Source: Streptosporangium subroseum
Lineage (GTDB): Bacteria; Actinomycetota; Actinomycetes; Streptosporangiales; Streptosporangiaceae
DNA length: 64,000 nucleotides
Assembly (NCBI RefSeq): GCF_900188345.1
Contig: NZ_FZOD01000046.1
Coordinates: 17,505-81,504, forward strand
Direction: 5' to 3'
Below, piece by piece: positions 34,742 through 43,533 of the stretch (position 1 is the first letter of the stretch; the number at the start of each line of letters is the position of its first letter). Both the position numbers and the translations under genes were made by a program. A model generated the notes under the pieces. That model saw only the letters and a list, made by a program, of their open reading frames with translations. It was not told where the DNA came from and did not search any database.

Positions 34742-34758
34742 TAACATTAACTATGTTA
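34742..34758. promoter_or_regulatory. Perfect palindrome upstream of the dehydrogenase-kinase pair
   Basis: TAACAT-TAACT-ATGTTA sits in an AT-rich stretch 33 bases before the start at 34791, where a repressor would block the promoter. The DeoR or another sugar regulator is a candidate binder. Confidence 0.55.
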
Positions 34759-34790
34759 GCTTTCACATCATTGCGGTAGCGTTTCAGGTC

Positions 34791-35831
34791 ATGCTGAGAG
34801 ATGTTGTGAACGTGCTGGTCGCCGGAGATTATTTTGTCCGGCCCTCCGCCGTCGCCGAGGGGCTCCACGCCGAGCTGGGCGAGCGCGTCGCGGTGACGTC
34901 CCTGACCGGGCCGTGGCCGATGCGGCCTTTCGGCCCGATCGCCGAGGTGCATGAGGCGTCCGGAGACGAGGACGAGCTGATCGCCGCGCTCCGGGACGTC
35001 GAGGTCGCGATCACCCAGATGGCGCCGTTCACCTCTCGGGTCCTGGCGAGCGCCCCCGCGCTGAAACTCCTCGTGGTCACCCGGGGCGGGCCCGTCAACG
35101 TCAACCTCGCCGAGGCCGCCGCGCGGGGGGTGACGGTGTGCTCCACCCCGGGACGCAACGCGCCCGCCGCGGCGGAGCTGGCCGTGGCGCTGACCCTGGG
35201 CGTGCTGCGCCGCCTCAGCGAGGTGCACGCCACGATGCGCGACGGGCAGTGGCGCTCCGACCTCTACGCGTACGACGCCTGCGGCGGTGAGCTCGACGGC
35301 GCCGAGGTGGGCATCGTCGGCTTCGGCGCCATCGGCCGCCGGGTCGCCGCCGCCTTCCAGGCGCTCGGCGCCCGCGTCCTCGTGACCGACCCGTTCGCCG
35401 GTTCGCTGCCGGAGGGCGTGACCCTGGTGGAGCTGCCCGAGCTGCTCGCGCGCTCCCGGGTGGTGAGCCTGCACGCCCGGCTCACCGCCGAGACGCAGGG
35501 CCTGATCGGCGCCGCCGAGCTGGCCCTGATGCCTCGCGGCGCGGTCCTGGTCAACACCGCGCGGGGCGCGCTCGTGGACACGGACGCGCTCACGGCGGCC
35601 CTGGAGTCGGGACATCTGGGAGGGGCCGGTCTGGACGTCTACGAGCCGGAGCCGCTGCCCGCGTCCCACCCCCTGAGGTCCGCACCGGGCACCCTCCTCA
35701 TCCCGCACCTGGCGGGGGCCACCCGGCAGACCGCCGACCGTGCGATCCGGATGGCGGTCGAGGAGGTGGCCCGCTGGTGCCGCGACGAGCCCCTCGCCTA
35801 CACGGTCGCCGCCCCGTCCCTCACCGGCTGA
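34791..35831 (+). CDS. D-isomer-specific 2-hydroxyacid dehydrogenase
   Basis: This 346-residue NAD-dependent dehydrogenase interconverts a 2-hydroxy acid and a 2-oxo acid. The Rossmann motif reads VGIVGFGAIGRRVAAAF. The catalytic set is Arg in VNTARGALVDT, Glu in DVYEPEPLP and His in LLIPHLAGATRQT. Next to an FGGY kinase it may act on a sugar acid (tetronate or pentonate type). The gap to the kinase is 45 bases. Confidence 0.85.
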   Translation: MLRDVVNVLVAGDYFVRPSAVAEGLHAELGERVAVTSLTGPWPMRPFGPIAEVHEASGDEDELIAALRDVEVAITQMAPFTSRVLASAPALKLLVVTRGGPVNVNLAEAAARGVTVCSTPGRNAPAAAELAVALTLGVLRRLSEVHATMRDGQWRSDLYAYDACGGELDGAEVGIVGFGAIGRRVAAAFQALGARVLVTDPFAGSLPEGVTLVELPELLARSRVVSLHARLTAETQGLIGAAELALMPRGAVLVNTARGALVDTDALTAALESGHLGGAGLDVYEPEPLPASHPLRSAPGTLLIPHLAGATRQTADRAIRMAVEEVARWCRDEPLAYTVAAPSLTG

Positions 35832-35876
35832 CCACCCCTTTTTGGTTCAGCGGTCCCCTATGAGCAGGAGCTGGAG

Positions 35877-37283
35877 ATGATCGTCGGAGTCGACGCCGGG
35901 ACGTCCGGAGTCAAGGCGGTGGCGTTCGCGCCGGACGGCGAGGTGATGGCGGTCGAGTCGCGGTCGCTGACGCTCTCCCACCCGGGTCCCGGACAGGTCG
36001 AGCAGGACGCGGAGACGGTGGTCGCTGCCGTCGAGGACGTCCTCGGGCGACTCGTGGCCCGGGGCGTCCGGGCGGACGAGGTCCAGGCCACCGGGCTCAC
36101 CGGCCAGGGAGACGGGCTCTGGCTGCTCGACGGCGAGGGCAGGCCCGCGGGGCCCGCACTGTCCTGGCTGGACGGCCGCGCCACCCCGCTGGTGGACGGA
36201 TGGATGCGCGACGGCACGTTCGAGGAGCTGTTCCGGCGCACCGGCAACGCCGCCTTCCCCGGTGCGGGCGCACCCCTGCTCGCCCACCTCGACCGCACCG
36301 GCCCCGAGACGCTGGATCGGGCGACCACCGCCGCCCGCTGCAAGGACATGATCATGCAGCGGTTCACCGGCGTGCGCGCCACGGACCTGTCCGACGCCTC
36401 CAACCTTTTCACCGATCCGCGGACGAGGGTCCGCGACGCCGATCTTCTCCGTCTGTGCGGTCTGGAGCATCGTCAGGGGCTGCTCCCGCCCGTCTCCGCC
36501 GAGCTCCCCGCCGGAGAGATCCTGGGGGGCGCCTTCAGGGGCGTCCCTCTCTCCGCGGGGCCGTACGACCTGCCCGCCTGCGCCGCGGGGGCGGGCGTCA
36601 CCCGGCCCGGCGACGGCCTGCTGATCATCGGGACCACGCTCGCCTGCGAGGTCATCACCGACCGCCTCGACCTGGGCGGAGAGCCCGCCGGCCAGACCCT
36701 CTGCCTGCCGGACGGCTGGCTGCGCGCGATGCCCGCCATGACCGGTACGGCGGCGCTCGACTGGTTGCTCGGCCTGGTCGGAGTCAGGCACGACGAGCTC
36801 GGCGCGCTCCTCGGGCAGAGCCCGCCCGGGGCGCGGGGCGTGCGCTTCCTGCCGTACCTCTCCCCGTCGGGAGAGCGCGCGCCGTTCGTCGAGCCGAACG
36901 CGAGGGGCCGGCTCGACGGACTGGAGCTGGCCGTGACCAGGGCGGACGTCGTCCGTGCCGGATGCGAGGGGCTGGCCTTCGCGGCGAGGCACTGCTTCGA
37001 GGCGGCGGGGCTGACCGGGGAGGTGGCCGTCTGCGGCGGCGGCACCGGTTCTGAGGCCTGGCTGCAGATCTTCGCGGACGTGCTGGGGCGCCCGCTCCGG
37101 CTGGCCCGCGGACCCGAGGTGGGCGCCATGGGCGCGGCGTTGACGGCGGCCCGCAGGTTCGGGCTTACCGTGGACGAAGCCACCTGGACGGCGGGAACGC
37201 GCTGGTACGAGCCCCGTCACGACATGGAGGAGCCCTACCGGCGTTATCTCGACGACGTGCGGGGCCTGAGAAACTCGCTGTGA
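35877..37283 (+). CDS. FGGY-family carbohydrate kinase, second copy
   Basis: The protein has 468 residues, opens IVGVDAGTSGVKAVAFAPDG, and carries ATGLTGQGDGLWLLD and the C-terminal VCGGGTGSEAWLQIFAD. It resembles xylulokinase/lyxose kinase-type members and is not closely similar to the first kinase in this window. It probably forms an operon with the dehydrogenase. Confidence 0.85.
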   Translation: MIVGVDAGTSGVKAVAFAPDGEVMAVESRSLTLSHPGPGQVEQDAETVVAAVEDVLGRLVARGVRADEVQATGLTGQGDGLWLLDGEGRPAGPALSWLDGRATPLVDGWMRDGTFEELFRRTGNAAFPGAGAPLLAHLDRTGPETLDRATTAARCKDMIMQRFTGVRATDLSDASNLFTDPRTRVRDADLLRLCGLEHRQGLLPPVSAELPAGEILGGAFRGVPLSAGPYDLPACAAGAGVTRPGDGLLIIGTTLACEVITDRLDLGGEPAGQTLCLPDGWLRAMPAMTGTAALDWLLGLVGVRHDELGALLGQSPPGARGVRFLPYLSPSGERAPFVEPNARGRLDGLELAVTRADVVRAGCEGLAFAARHCFEAAGLTGEVAVCGGGTGSEAWLQIFADVLGRPLRLARGPEVGAMGAALTAARRFGLTVDEATWTAGTRWYEPRHDMEEPYRRYLDDVRGLRNSL

Positions 37284-37371
37284 AATATAAAGCTAAATCT
37301 TGTTAAAAACGCATTCCTATTGCTAAAAGTGCGAGCCGATCTTCTTCTTCCCCCATCTTTCCGGGAGAACC

Positions 37372-38973
37372 ATGAACGACGATCGGCGGCTCGCTCGCAT
37401 TCTCAGCGATCCCTCCCGCCGCGCCTTCCTCAGCCTTACCGGCGCCGCGATGGCACTGGCCTTCACTACCAACCTCGCCGACCCCTGGACCGCACGATCC
37501 AGCGGCGGGGACGGCTACCCCTTCCAGCTCGGCGTCGCCTCGGGCGACCCGCTGCCCGGCAGCGTGATCCTCTGGACCCGGCTCGCCGTGCGGCCGCTCG
37601 AACCCCTGGGCGGCATGCCGTACGGGCGGATCAAGGTCGACTGGGAGATCGCCGAGGACCCGGCGTTCGCCCGGCGGGCCAAGCACGGCAGCACGTGGGC
37701 CGCTCCCGAGTACGGCCACTCGGTCCACGTGAACGTGCGGGGGCTCAGGCCGTGCCGGGAATACTTCTACCGCTTCCGTACCTGCGGCGAGATCAGCCCG
37801 ATCGGCAGGACCAAGACCGCACCGGCGGTCCGCAGCAGTCCCGAGCGTCTCCTGATGGCGTTCGCCTCGTGCGCCTCGTGGCCGGACGGGTTCTACACCG
37901 CCTACCGCCACCTCGCGAACGAGAACGCCGACGTGATCCTCCACCTGGGGGACTACATCTACGAGTACGGGATCGCCGCGAGCGGCGGAATGCGGAACAC
38001 CCCGGTGCCCGACCAGCTCCGGGTGCAGTGCGACACCCTCGACCGCTACCGGATCCAGTACGGCCTCTACAAGAGCGACCCCGACCTGCAGGCCGCCCAC
38101 CAGTCCGCCCCGTGGATCGTCACCTGGGACGACCACGAGGTGCTCGACAACTGGGCCGGATTCGCGGGCCCCGGCGGGGAGGTCACACCCGAGGACTTCC
38201 TCGTCATCCGGGCGAACGGCTTCCGGGCCTACTGGGAGAACCTGCCGATGCGGCTGCCGCGGCCCGTGGACGGTCCGGACGCCCGGATCTACCGCCGCTT
38301 CACGTTCGGCGACCTCGCGGAGCTCAACGTCCTCGACACCCGGCAGTACCGCGACGACCAGGCGTGCGGCGACGGCCCGCGCCACGACTGCGCGGAGAGG
38401 CTCGACCCCGCCCGCACGATGCTGGGCACCGAGCAGGAGAAGTGGCTGCTCGATGGTCTCGGCACCACGAGCGCCCGATGGAACGTCCTCGCCCAGCAGA
38501 TCGCCATGTGCCAGCTCGACGACGACCCCGCACCCGCCCAGAGACTCAGCATGGACATGTGGGACGGCTACCGGGCCGCCAAGGAACGAGTGATCAACGG
38601 CATAGTCGAGCGGCGGGTGAGCAACCCGGTGGTGCTCACCGGCGACTTCCACAACAACGTCGCCGGGGAGCTCAAGGCGAACTTCGACGATCCGGCCTCG
38701 CCGACCGTCGGCGTCGAGTTCATCGGCACCTCGATCAGCAGCGGCGGCAACGGCAGCGCCGCGATCGGCCTGCCCGCCGGCGGCTCCGACCCGGTCAACC
38801 CGCACATCAGGTTCTCCAGCTACCAGCGCGGCTACGTCGCCTGCGACATCACGAGGGCCCGGTGGCAGGCCGACTTCAAGGTGGTCCCCTACGTCGACAG
38901 GGTCGGCGCCCCGGTGTCGACCAGGGGCAGCCTCGTGGCACTGAACGGTATCCCCGGCCTGCAGGTTCTCTGA
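37372..38973 (+). CDS. phoD: PhoD-type alkaline phosphatase, Tat-exported
   Basis: This is a secreted phosphodiesterase/phosphomonoesterase of 533 residues. The Tat signal SRRAFLSLTGAAMALAF is followed by a PhoD N-terminal domain and the metallophosphatase core: FASCASW, LHLGDYIYEYG, TWDDHEVLDNW, and VLTGDFHNNVAGEL. It releases phosphate outside the cell and usually uses Ca2+ and Fe3+. An AT-rich promoter region (37284-37371) precedes it; no clear PHO box was seen. A discoidin-domain gene follows 14 bases later. Confidence 0.9.
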   Translation: MNDDRRLARILSDPSRRAFLSLTGAAMALAFTTNLADPWTARSSGGDGYPFQLGVASGDPLPGSVILWTRLAVRPLEPLGGMPYGRIKVDWEIAEDPAFARRAKHGSTWAAPEYGHSVHVNVRGLRPCREYFYRFRTCGEISPIGRTKTAPAVRSSPERLLMAFASCASWPDGFYTAYRHLANENADVILHLGDYIYEYGIAASGGMRNTPVPDQLRVQCDTLDRYRIQYGLYKSDPDLQAAHQSAPWIVTWDDHEVLDNWAGFAGPGGEVTPEDFLVIRANGFRAYWENLPMRLPRPVDGPDARIYRRFTFGDLAELNVLDTRQYRDDQACGDGPRHDCAERLDPARTMLGTEQEKWLLDGLGTTSARWNVLAQQIAMCQLDDDPAPAQRLSMDMWDGYRAAKERVINGIVERRVSNPVVLTGDFHNNVAGELKANFDDPASPTVGVEFIGTSISSGGNGSAAIGLPAGGSDPVNPHIRFSSYQRGYVACDITRARWQADFKVVPYVDRVGAPVSTRGSLVALNGIPGLQVL

Positions 38974-38987
38974 AGGGAGCAACGAAC

Positions 38988-40193
38988 ATGCGCCGTCCAC
39001 GTATCACCGCCGCGCTCGCCGTCGCCGCCGCGGCCGTCCTCGCCGCCGACGCCGCCGTGGCGCCCGGGCTCCCGGCACCCGGATCCGTCGCCGCCGCGAC
39101 GCTCGGATCGGGTGCGTCCGGATCGGGGACGTCGGGATCGGGTGCGTCCGAATCGAGGGCATCGGGATCGGGTGCGTCCAGGTCGGGGACGTCGGGATCG
39201 GGTGCGTCCGAATTGAGGGCATCGGGAACGGGAACGTTCGGGTCGGGGACATCGGGAACGGGGACGCCCGGATCGGGGACGTCCGGATCGGGAGAGCCCG
39301 GACCGGAGACGTCCGGGCCGTGGGCATCCGGCCGCGGGCTCGCCGTACAGTCGTCGAAGCTCGTGATCGGCGCCCCCGCGCAGGACCCCGGCATCCGGGT
39401 CAGGCGCGGAATCTCGAAGGGGACGGGCAGGCTGACCCCGATCTCCAGGGCCGGTCGGCTGATCGCACCGCTCGGCGTCGACGCGGCCTGCCCGGCCAAG
39501 CTGGAGATCGGCATGCGCAGCGACGCGAGGGAACCCCTCTACGCGGACATGTTCGTCGAGATCGACCGGCCGCTCGTCGCCTCGCGCCCCATGCTGTCGA
39601 GCTATCTGCCGCCAGGCTACGAACTCGGCGCGAAGCTGCTGGTCGGCGTCCCACCGGTGACCCCCGTGGGTGAGTACAGCCTGCGCCTGAGGGCGGGGAA
39701 GGAGGAGCTGACCGTACCGGTCTCCGTCGTCGACGTCGGCGAGCTGGACAATGGAGGCAACCTGGCGCTCTACCGGCCGGTCACGGCGTCGTCGCAGCAC
39801 ACCGGCGCCAACTACCCGCTGTGCAGCGTCGTCGACGGCGACCGCGACTCCAGCGGCTGGGCGGGTGGCAACGGCTGGAACGACGCCACCTCCCGGGTCT
39901 GGCCGGACACGCTCGACATCGCGCTCGGCGGGCCCCGGCAGGTCTCCCGGGTCGACCTGTACACCCTGGACACCGAGCGGTACCCGGCGGCCTGGCTGGG
40001 GCTGCGCGACTGGGACGTGCAGGTCAGGGAGGACGGCCGGTGGCGTACGGTCGCCCAGGTCCGCGGCAACACCGCCGGGACGGTCAGGTCGGACTTCGCC
40101 CCCGTCACCGCCGACGCCGTCCGCATCTCCACGCTGGCCTCGAACGGCCCCGACAACTACAGCCGGATCATCGAGGTCGAGGCCTACTCCTAG
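38988..40193 (+). CDS. Secreted discoidin (F5/8 type C)-domain protein
   Basis: This 401-residue protein opens with a signal peptide (RRPRITAALAVAAAAVLAAD). A long Ser/Gly/Thr repeat region, a central domain of unknown type and a C-terminal F5/8C/CBM32-like domain (NLALYRPVTASSQH, DTLDIALGG, VSRVDLYTLDTERYPAAW, RIIEVEAYS) follow. It probably binds carbohydrate on the cell surface or substrate. AAGGGAG precedes ATG 38988. It is likely cotranscribed with phoD. Confidence 0.8.
   Translation: MRRPRITAALAVAAAAVLAADAAVAPGLPAPGSVAAATLGSGASGSGTSGSGASESRASGSGASRSGTSGSGASELRASGTGTFGSGTSGTGTPGSGTSGSGEPGPETSGPWASGRGLAVQSSKLVIGAPAQDPGIRVRRGISKGTGRLTPISRAGRLIAPLGVDAACPAKLEIGMRSDAREPLYADMFVEIDRPLVASRPMLSSYLPPGYELGAKLLVGVPPVTPVGEYSLRLRAGKEELTVPVSVVDVGELDNGGNLALYRPVTASSQHTGANYPLCSVVDGDRDSSGWAGGNGWNDATSRVWPDTLDIALGGPRQVSRVDLYTLDTERYPAAWLGLRDWDVQVREDGRWRTVAQVRGNTAGTVRSDFAPVTADAVRISTLASNGPDNYSRIIEVEAYS
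39105..39330 (+). repeat. Gly-Ser-rich coding repeat in the discoidin protein
   Basis: A 15-bp/30-bp unit (GGATCGGGTGCGTCC and variants) repeats about 14 times, encoding GSGAS, GSGTS and ESRAS pentapeptides. It forms a flexible linker after the signal peptide. Confidence 0.9.
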
Positions 40194-40319
40194 ACCTGCG
40201 TCACGCTTCTGGGCCCGTGTCAGACCTGTGTCAAAGCTCCCAGGACTGGGTCAACGTCCGTCGTGGTGGCCGATCCGGGGTGATCTTCGGATGGCGTGTC
40301 GGCAGCCGGCGCAAGCCGG

Positions 40320-40353
40320 GGTCGAAGGGCGGCGGGCCCTGAGGCCTTCGACC
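40320..40353. terminator. Hairpin downstream of the discoidin gene
   Basis: GGTCGAAGG (40320-40328) pairs perfectly with CCTTCGACC (40345-40353). It lies 127 bases after the stop codon, a plausible terminator. Confidence 0.45.
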
Positions 40354-40446
40354 CATATTCGCCCACGCGACCTTGATCGATTTTCTCGCGACGGAGGGCG
40401 ACATCCGTCCCCGAAACAACCCGGTTAAGGTCTGGATACATCCCAT

Positions 40447-40463
40447 TAACCCGAATCGGGTTA
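40447..40463. promoter_or_regulatory. Perfect 17-bp palindrome upstream of the SARP gene
   Basis: TAACCCGA-A-TCGGGTTA is a perfect dyad about 210 bases before the SARP start, within a locally AT-richer stretch. A second half-like AACCCGGTTA lies at about 40419. It is a candidate operator. The gap 40194-40672 holds no gene. Confidence 0.5.
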
Positions 40464-40511
40464 TATGTTCCGAAGCTCCCCTCGAAAGTCGTCCCACGGA
40501 AACATGGCGGC

Positions 40512-40542
40512 CGCCGGTGCGCCCAAGTCGGGCGCACCGGCG
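40512..40542. terminator. Strong 13-bp stem hairpin before the SARP gene
   Basis: CGCCGGTGCGCCC, loop AAGTC, then GGGCGCACCGGCG form a perfect stem. It lies between the palindrome and the SARP start, so it could act as an attenuator in the SARP leader or as an upstream terminator. Confidence 0.5.
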
Positions 40543-40672
40543 ACTGCTCAGGACGGACCCCCTGCAAGATTTCTACGGTCTTCTTACAAGGGTGAAGCGG
40601 CATTATGGTCGTGCCGACCATCGGATGTCCCGAAGGCGGCATTCATAACGACAGTGGAGAACTCCGATAAGC

Positions 40673-43033
40673 ATGTCCGACTTCTCCTCGACCCACAGCA
40701 TGGTCGATCTTCGCATTCCTGACATCGACGGAAGCCCTGGGCCACAGAGGAGCGGGAGCCGATCGGGGGCAGGGCTCCGGTTCACGCTGCTCGGCCCGGT
40801 GCGTGCGTGGCTCGACGGCGCCGAGCTGAACCTGGGCTCGCCGCAGCAGCGCGCGACGCTCGCGATCCTGCTGCTGCACGAGGGCACGCAGGTGACGCTG
40901 GAGGAGCTCATCGACACGATCTGGGGCGACGACCCGCCGCGTTCCGCGGTCAGCACCCTGCGCACGTACATCTCCCGGCTGCGCCGCGTGCTCCATCCGG
41001 TCGCGATCCACCCGACGCGGGGCGGTTACACGCTGCGGATAGGGCCGGGTGAGCTGGACCTGACGCTTTTCCGGGAGCGGGTCGCGCGGGCGCGGGCGGC
41101 TCGCCACAACGGCGAACCCGCCACCGCCGCGGTGCTGCTGCGGGACGCGCTGGCGCTCTGGGAGGGCCGGCCGCTCGCCGGCGTCCCCGGCGCGTACGCG
41201 GACGTCCGGCGCATGCGGCTGGTCGAGCTCAGGCTGGACGCCACCGAGGAACGGCTCGCCATCGACCTGGAGCTGGGCCGGGACGTCGAGGCGATCACGG
41301 AGCTGTCCGCCATGGTCGCCGAGCACCCGTTGCGTGAGCGGGCGCGAGAGCTGCTGATGCTGGCCCTGTACAGGTCGGGACGGCAGGCCGACGCGCTCGC
41401 CATGTTCCGGCAGGGCCGGCGCCTGCTGGTCGGGGAGCTCGGCATCGACCCCGGGCCGGGTCTGCAGCAAATGCACCGGCGCATTCTCGACGCGGACCCG
41501 CTGTTGCTCGGTCCGTCAGGGCACCGGCCCCCGCCACCCCGGTGGACACCCGCCCAGCTGCCGCCCGACCTTCCCGACTTCAGCGGGAGAGCCGTCGTGC
41601 TGCAAGAGCTGAGCGACGCTCTGACCAGGCCGGACGAGGTGCCCGTCGTGGGCGTCATCGGGCTGGGCGGGGTCGGCAAGACCGCTCTGGCGATCCACGC
41701 CGCCCATGCCGTACGGCAGGCGTTCCCCGACGGCCAGGTCTACGCCGACCTCGAGGCGATGGGCGAGCCGGCCAATCCGTCCACCGTGCTCGCGGCCTTC
41801 CTGCGCGCCTACGGGGTCCTCAAGGAGGAGATGCCCGACACGTTGTACGAGCGGGCGACCCTGTGGCGCACGATCCTCGCGGGGCGCCGCGTTCTCATCG
41901 TCCTGGACAACGTGCGCGACAGTGCCCAGATCCGCGAGTCGCTGCCGGCCACACCCGGATGCGCCGTCGTCATCACCGGCCGGCAGGCGATGCTGGACCT
42001 TCCCGGCGTGCGCTGGCACACGCTCGGCCCCTTTTCGCCGGACGAGGCGCTGGCGCTGTTCGAACGTGTCGCCGGTGCCGACCGGGTGCGGGCCGAGCCG
42101 CAGGCCGCCCGGAGACTGGTCGCCGCGTGCTTCTTCATGCCGCTGCCGATACGGCTGGCCGGTGCCCTGCTGACGACCCGGCCCGGCTGGACCGTGGCGG
42201 CGGCCGAACGTCACCTGCGTGACGAGATGCGCCGGCTGACCGGCAGGCACACGGACTGCCCGGCGGCCGAGGCGCCGCTCCCCCTCGGGTACAGGCAGTC
42301 GGACGAGAGAAGGTCAGGAAGGCAGCCCGGCCATCCAGCCGAGCACCAGTGCGTTGAATGTCGACGGTCTCTCCTGCTGCAGCCAGTGACCGGTGTCCCA
42401 GACCACCGCCAGGCTGTACGGGTGGACGCTCGCCACCGACTCGTCCCAGCCGACGTCGATGCCCTTGATGTTCAGGACCGTCTGCGTGGAGACGGTCAGG
42501 ACGGGGCAGGCGCGGCGGCGCAGATATTTCTCACCGGCCGGGCGCCGGGTCACGTCGCCCGAGGCCTCGAACATGCCGATGAACACCTTGGCGACGACCT
42601 CCGGGGACATGCCGAGCGTCCGGCGACGGTGCCAGGTCGGCAGCCACTCGGTCGCCGGAAGGGGTTCCGTGCTCTCCACGCTCGACAGGAGCGCGGTGGC
42701 GACGGCGATCGGGTCCGGGCCGCGGAACGCGTCGGCGGCTCCCGCGGCGAATTCCTCGTCGAAGCCGTAGCCCGGATCCAGCGCGACGACGGCACGGACG
42801 AGGTCGGGCCGCTCGACCGCGAGCACCGAGGCGACGGTGCCGCCCAGCGAGTGGCCCACCGCGATGACCGGCCCCGCGCCGATCCGGTCGAGCAGCAGCG
42901 CCAGGTCCTCGGCAAAGATTTTCGGCGTGTGATCTCCCGGGATCTCGGAGGACCGGCCGTGGCTGCGGAGGTCCGGAGCGATCACCCGGTGATCGGCGGC
43001 GAAGGGGTCGATCTGCCAGGACCAGTCGTGTGA
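40673..43033 (+). CDS. SARP/NB-ARC regulator lacking its C-terminus
   Basis: This is an AfsR-like antibiotic regulatory protein. Residues 35-125 form a winged helix (FTLLGPVRAWLDGAEL, STLRTYISRLRRVL), followed by the bacterial transcription activator domain (DLTLFRERVARARAARHNGE onward) and an NB-ARC ATPase with Walker A GVIGLGGVGKTA and LIVLDNVRDSAQI. Around 42250-42310 the homology stops (a decayed PLGYRQSDERR). The frame then runs 720 bases antisense to the hydrolase gene, adding about 240 residues of non-homologous sequence. The usual C-terminal helical and TPR sensor is missing. It may be constitutively active or dead. Confidence 0.75.
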   Translation: MSDFSSTHSMVDLRIPDIDGSPGPQRSGSRSGAGLRFTLLGPVRAWLDGAELNLGSPQQRATLAILLLHEGTQVTLEELIDTIWGDDPPRSAVSTLRTYISRLRRVLHPVAIHPTRGGYTLRIGPGELDLTLFRERVARARAARHNGEPATAAVLLRDALALWEGRPLAGVPGAYADVRRMRLVELRLDATEERLAIDLELGRDVEAITELSAMVAEHPLRERARELLMLALYRSGRQADALAMFRQGRRLLVGELGIDPGPGLQQMHRRILDADPLLLGPSGHRPPPPRWTPAQLPPDLPDFSGRAVVLQELSDALTRPDEVPVVGVIGLGGVGKTALAIHAAHAVRQAFPDGQVYADLEAMGEPANPSTVLAAFLRAYGVLKEEMPDTLYERATLWRTILAGRRVLIVLDNVRDSAQIRESLPATPGCAVVITGRQAMLDLPGVRWHTLGPFSPDEALALFERVAGADRVRAEPQAARRLVAACFFMPLPIRLAGALLTTRPGWTVAAAERHLRDEMRRLTGRHTDCPAAEAPLPLGYRQSDERRSGRQPGHPAEHQCVECRRSLLLQPVTGVPDHRQAVRVDARHRLVPADVDALDVQDRLRGDGQDGAGAAAQIFLTGRAPGHVARGLEHADEHLGDDLRGHAERPATVPGRQPLGRRKGFRALHARQERGGDGDRVRAAERVGGSRGEFLVEAVARIQRDDGTDEVGPLDREHRGDGAAQRVAHRDDRPRADPVEQQRQVLGKDFRRVISRDLGGPAVAAEVRSDHPVIGGEGVDLPGPVV

Positions 43034-43129
43034 GTCGCAGGTCGCGCCGTGCAGGAGAAGCACGGCCTGATCGCCCGCACCATCGTCGGTATAGAACAGA
43101 CGATGGTCGCCGATATTGATATAGGTCAT
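42314..43129 (-). CDS. Alpha/beta-fold hydrolase
   Basis: This 271-residue hydrolase has LLLHGATCDSHDW (oxyanion region), DLRSHGRSS, the nucleophile elbow AVGHSLGGTVAS and a late catalytic His in VVWDTGHWLQQERP. ATG 43129 follows a G-rich stretch. Its substrate is unknown. The 3' end lies exactly where the SARP homology breaks off, so insertion of this gene or a local deletion probably truncated the regulator. Confidence 0.8.
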   Translation of the reverse strand: MTYINIGDHRLFYTDDGAGDQAVLLLHGATCDSHDWSWQIDPFAADHRVIAPDLRSHGRSSEIPGDHTPKIFAEDLALLLDRIGAGPVIAVGHSLGGTVASVLAVERPDLVRAVVALDPGYGFDEEFAAGAADAFRGPDPIAVATALLSSVESTEPLPATEWLPTWHRRRTLGMSPEVVAKVFIGMFEASGDVTRRPAGEKYLRRRACPVLTVSTQTVLNIKGIDVGWDESVASVHPYSLAVVWDTGHWLQQERPSTFNALVLGWMAGLPS

Positions 43130-43533
43130 GGTTGCCCCCCGATTTTCGGGTATCTCGGCCCCGATTTTCAGGTGTATCGGCATTGAATGAGGATATGCGC
43201 CGGTGCGATGCGTCCGATTCCCCGGAACGCTGTTCGCTGTCTCACGCCTCCGCGAATGTCATGGACGAGAATTCGCCGTGTACGAGAAATCCATGAAAGG
43301 CGTGAGTGGTGCGAGAGGCGGCGAGAAAAGGCCAGAATTCGCAATGCTGGATTACTTCCCGGACAGCATGACCACCCGGTCGTCCGGCGCGAGCGCGAGC
43401 GGGGCCGACTTGTCAGAATTGAGCGTAACACCGTGCCGTGGAGGCCTGCCGGAGCGCCCGGCCGGCGGTCGAGGCCGTCTCGCCCTGGCCGGCGGGAGGC
43501 TTCGACCACCGGCGGCGGCCGGAAGCACGGTCA
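43130..43533. other. Intergenic region without a supported gene
   Basis: About 400 bases lie between the hydrolase start and the end of the membrane-protein gene. Open frames here have no recognisable domain and no convincing ribosome binding site. Confidence 0.5.
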
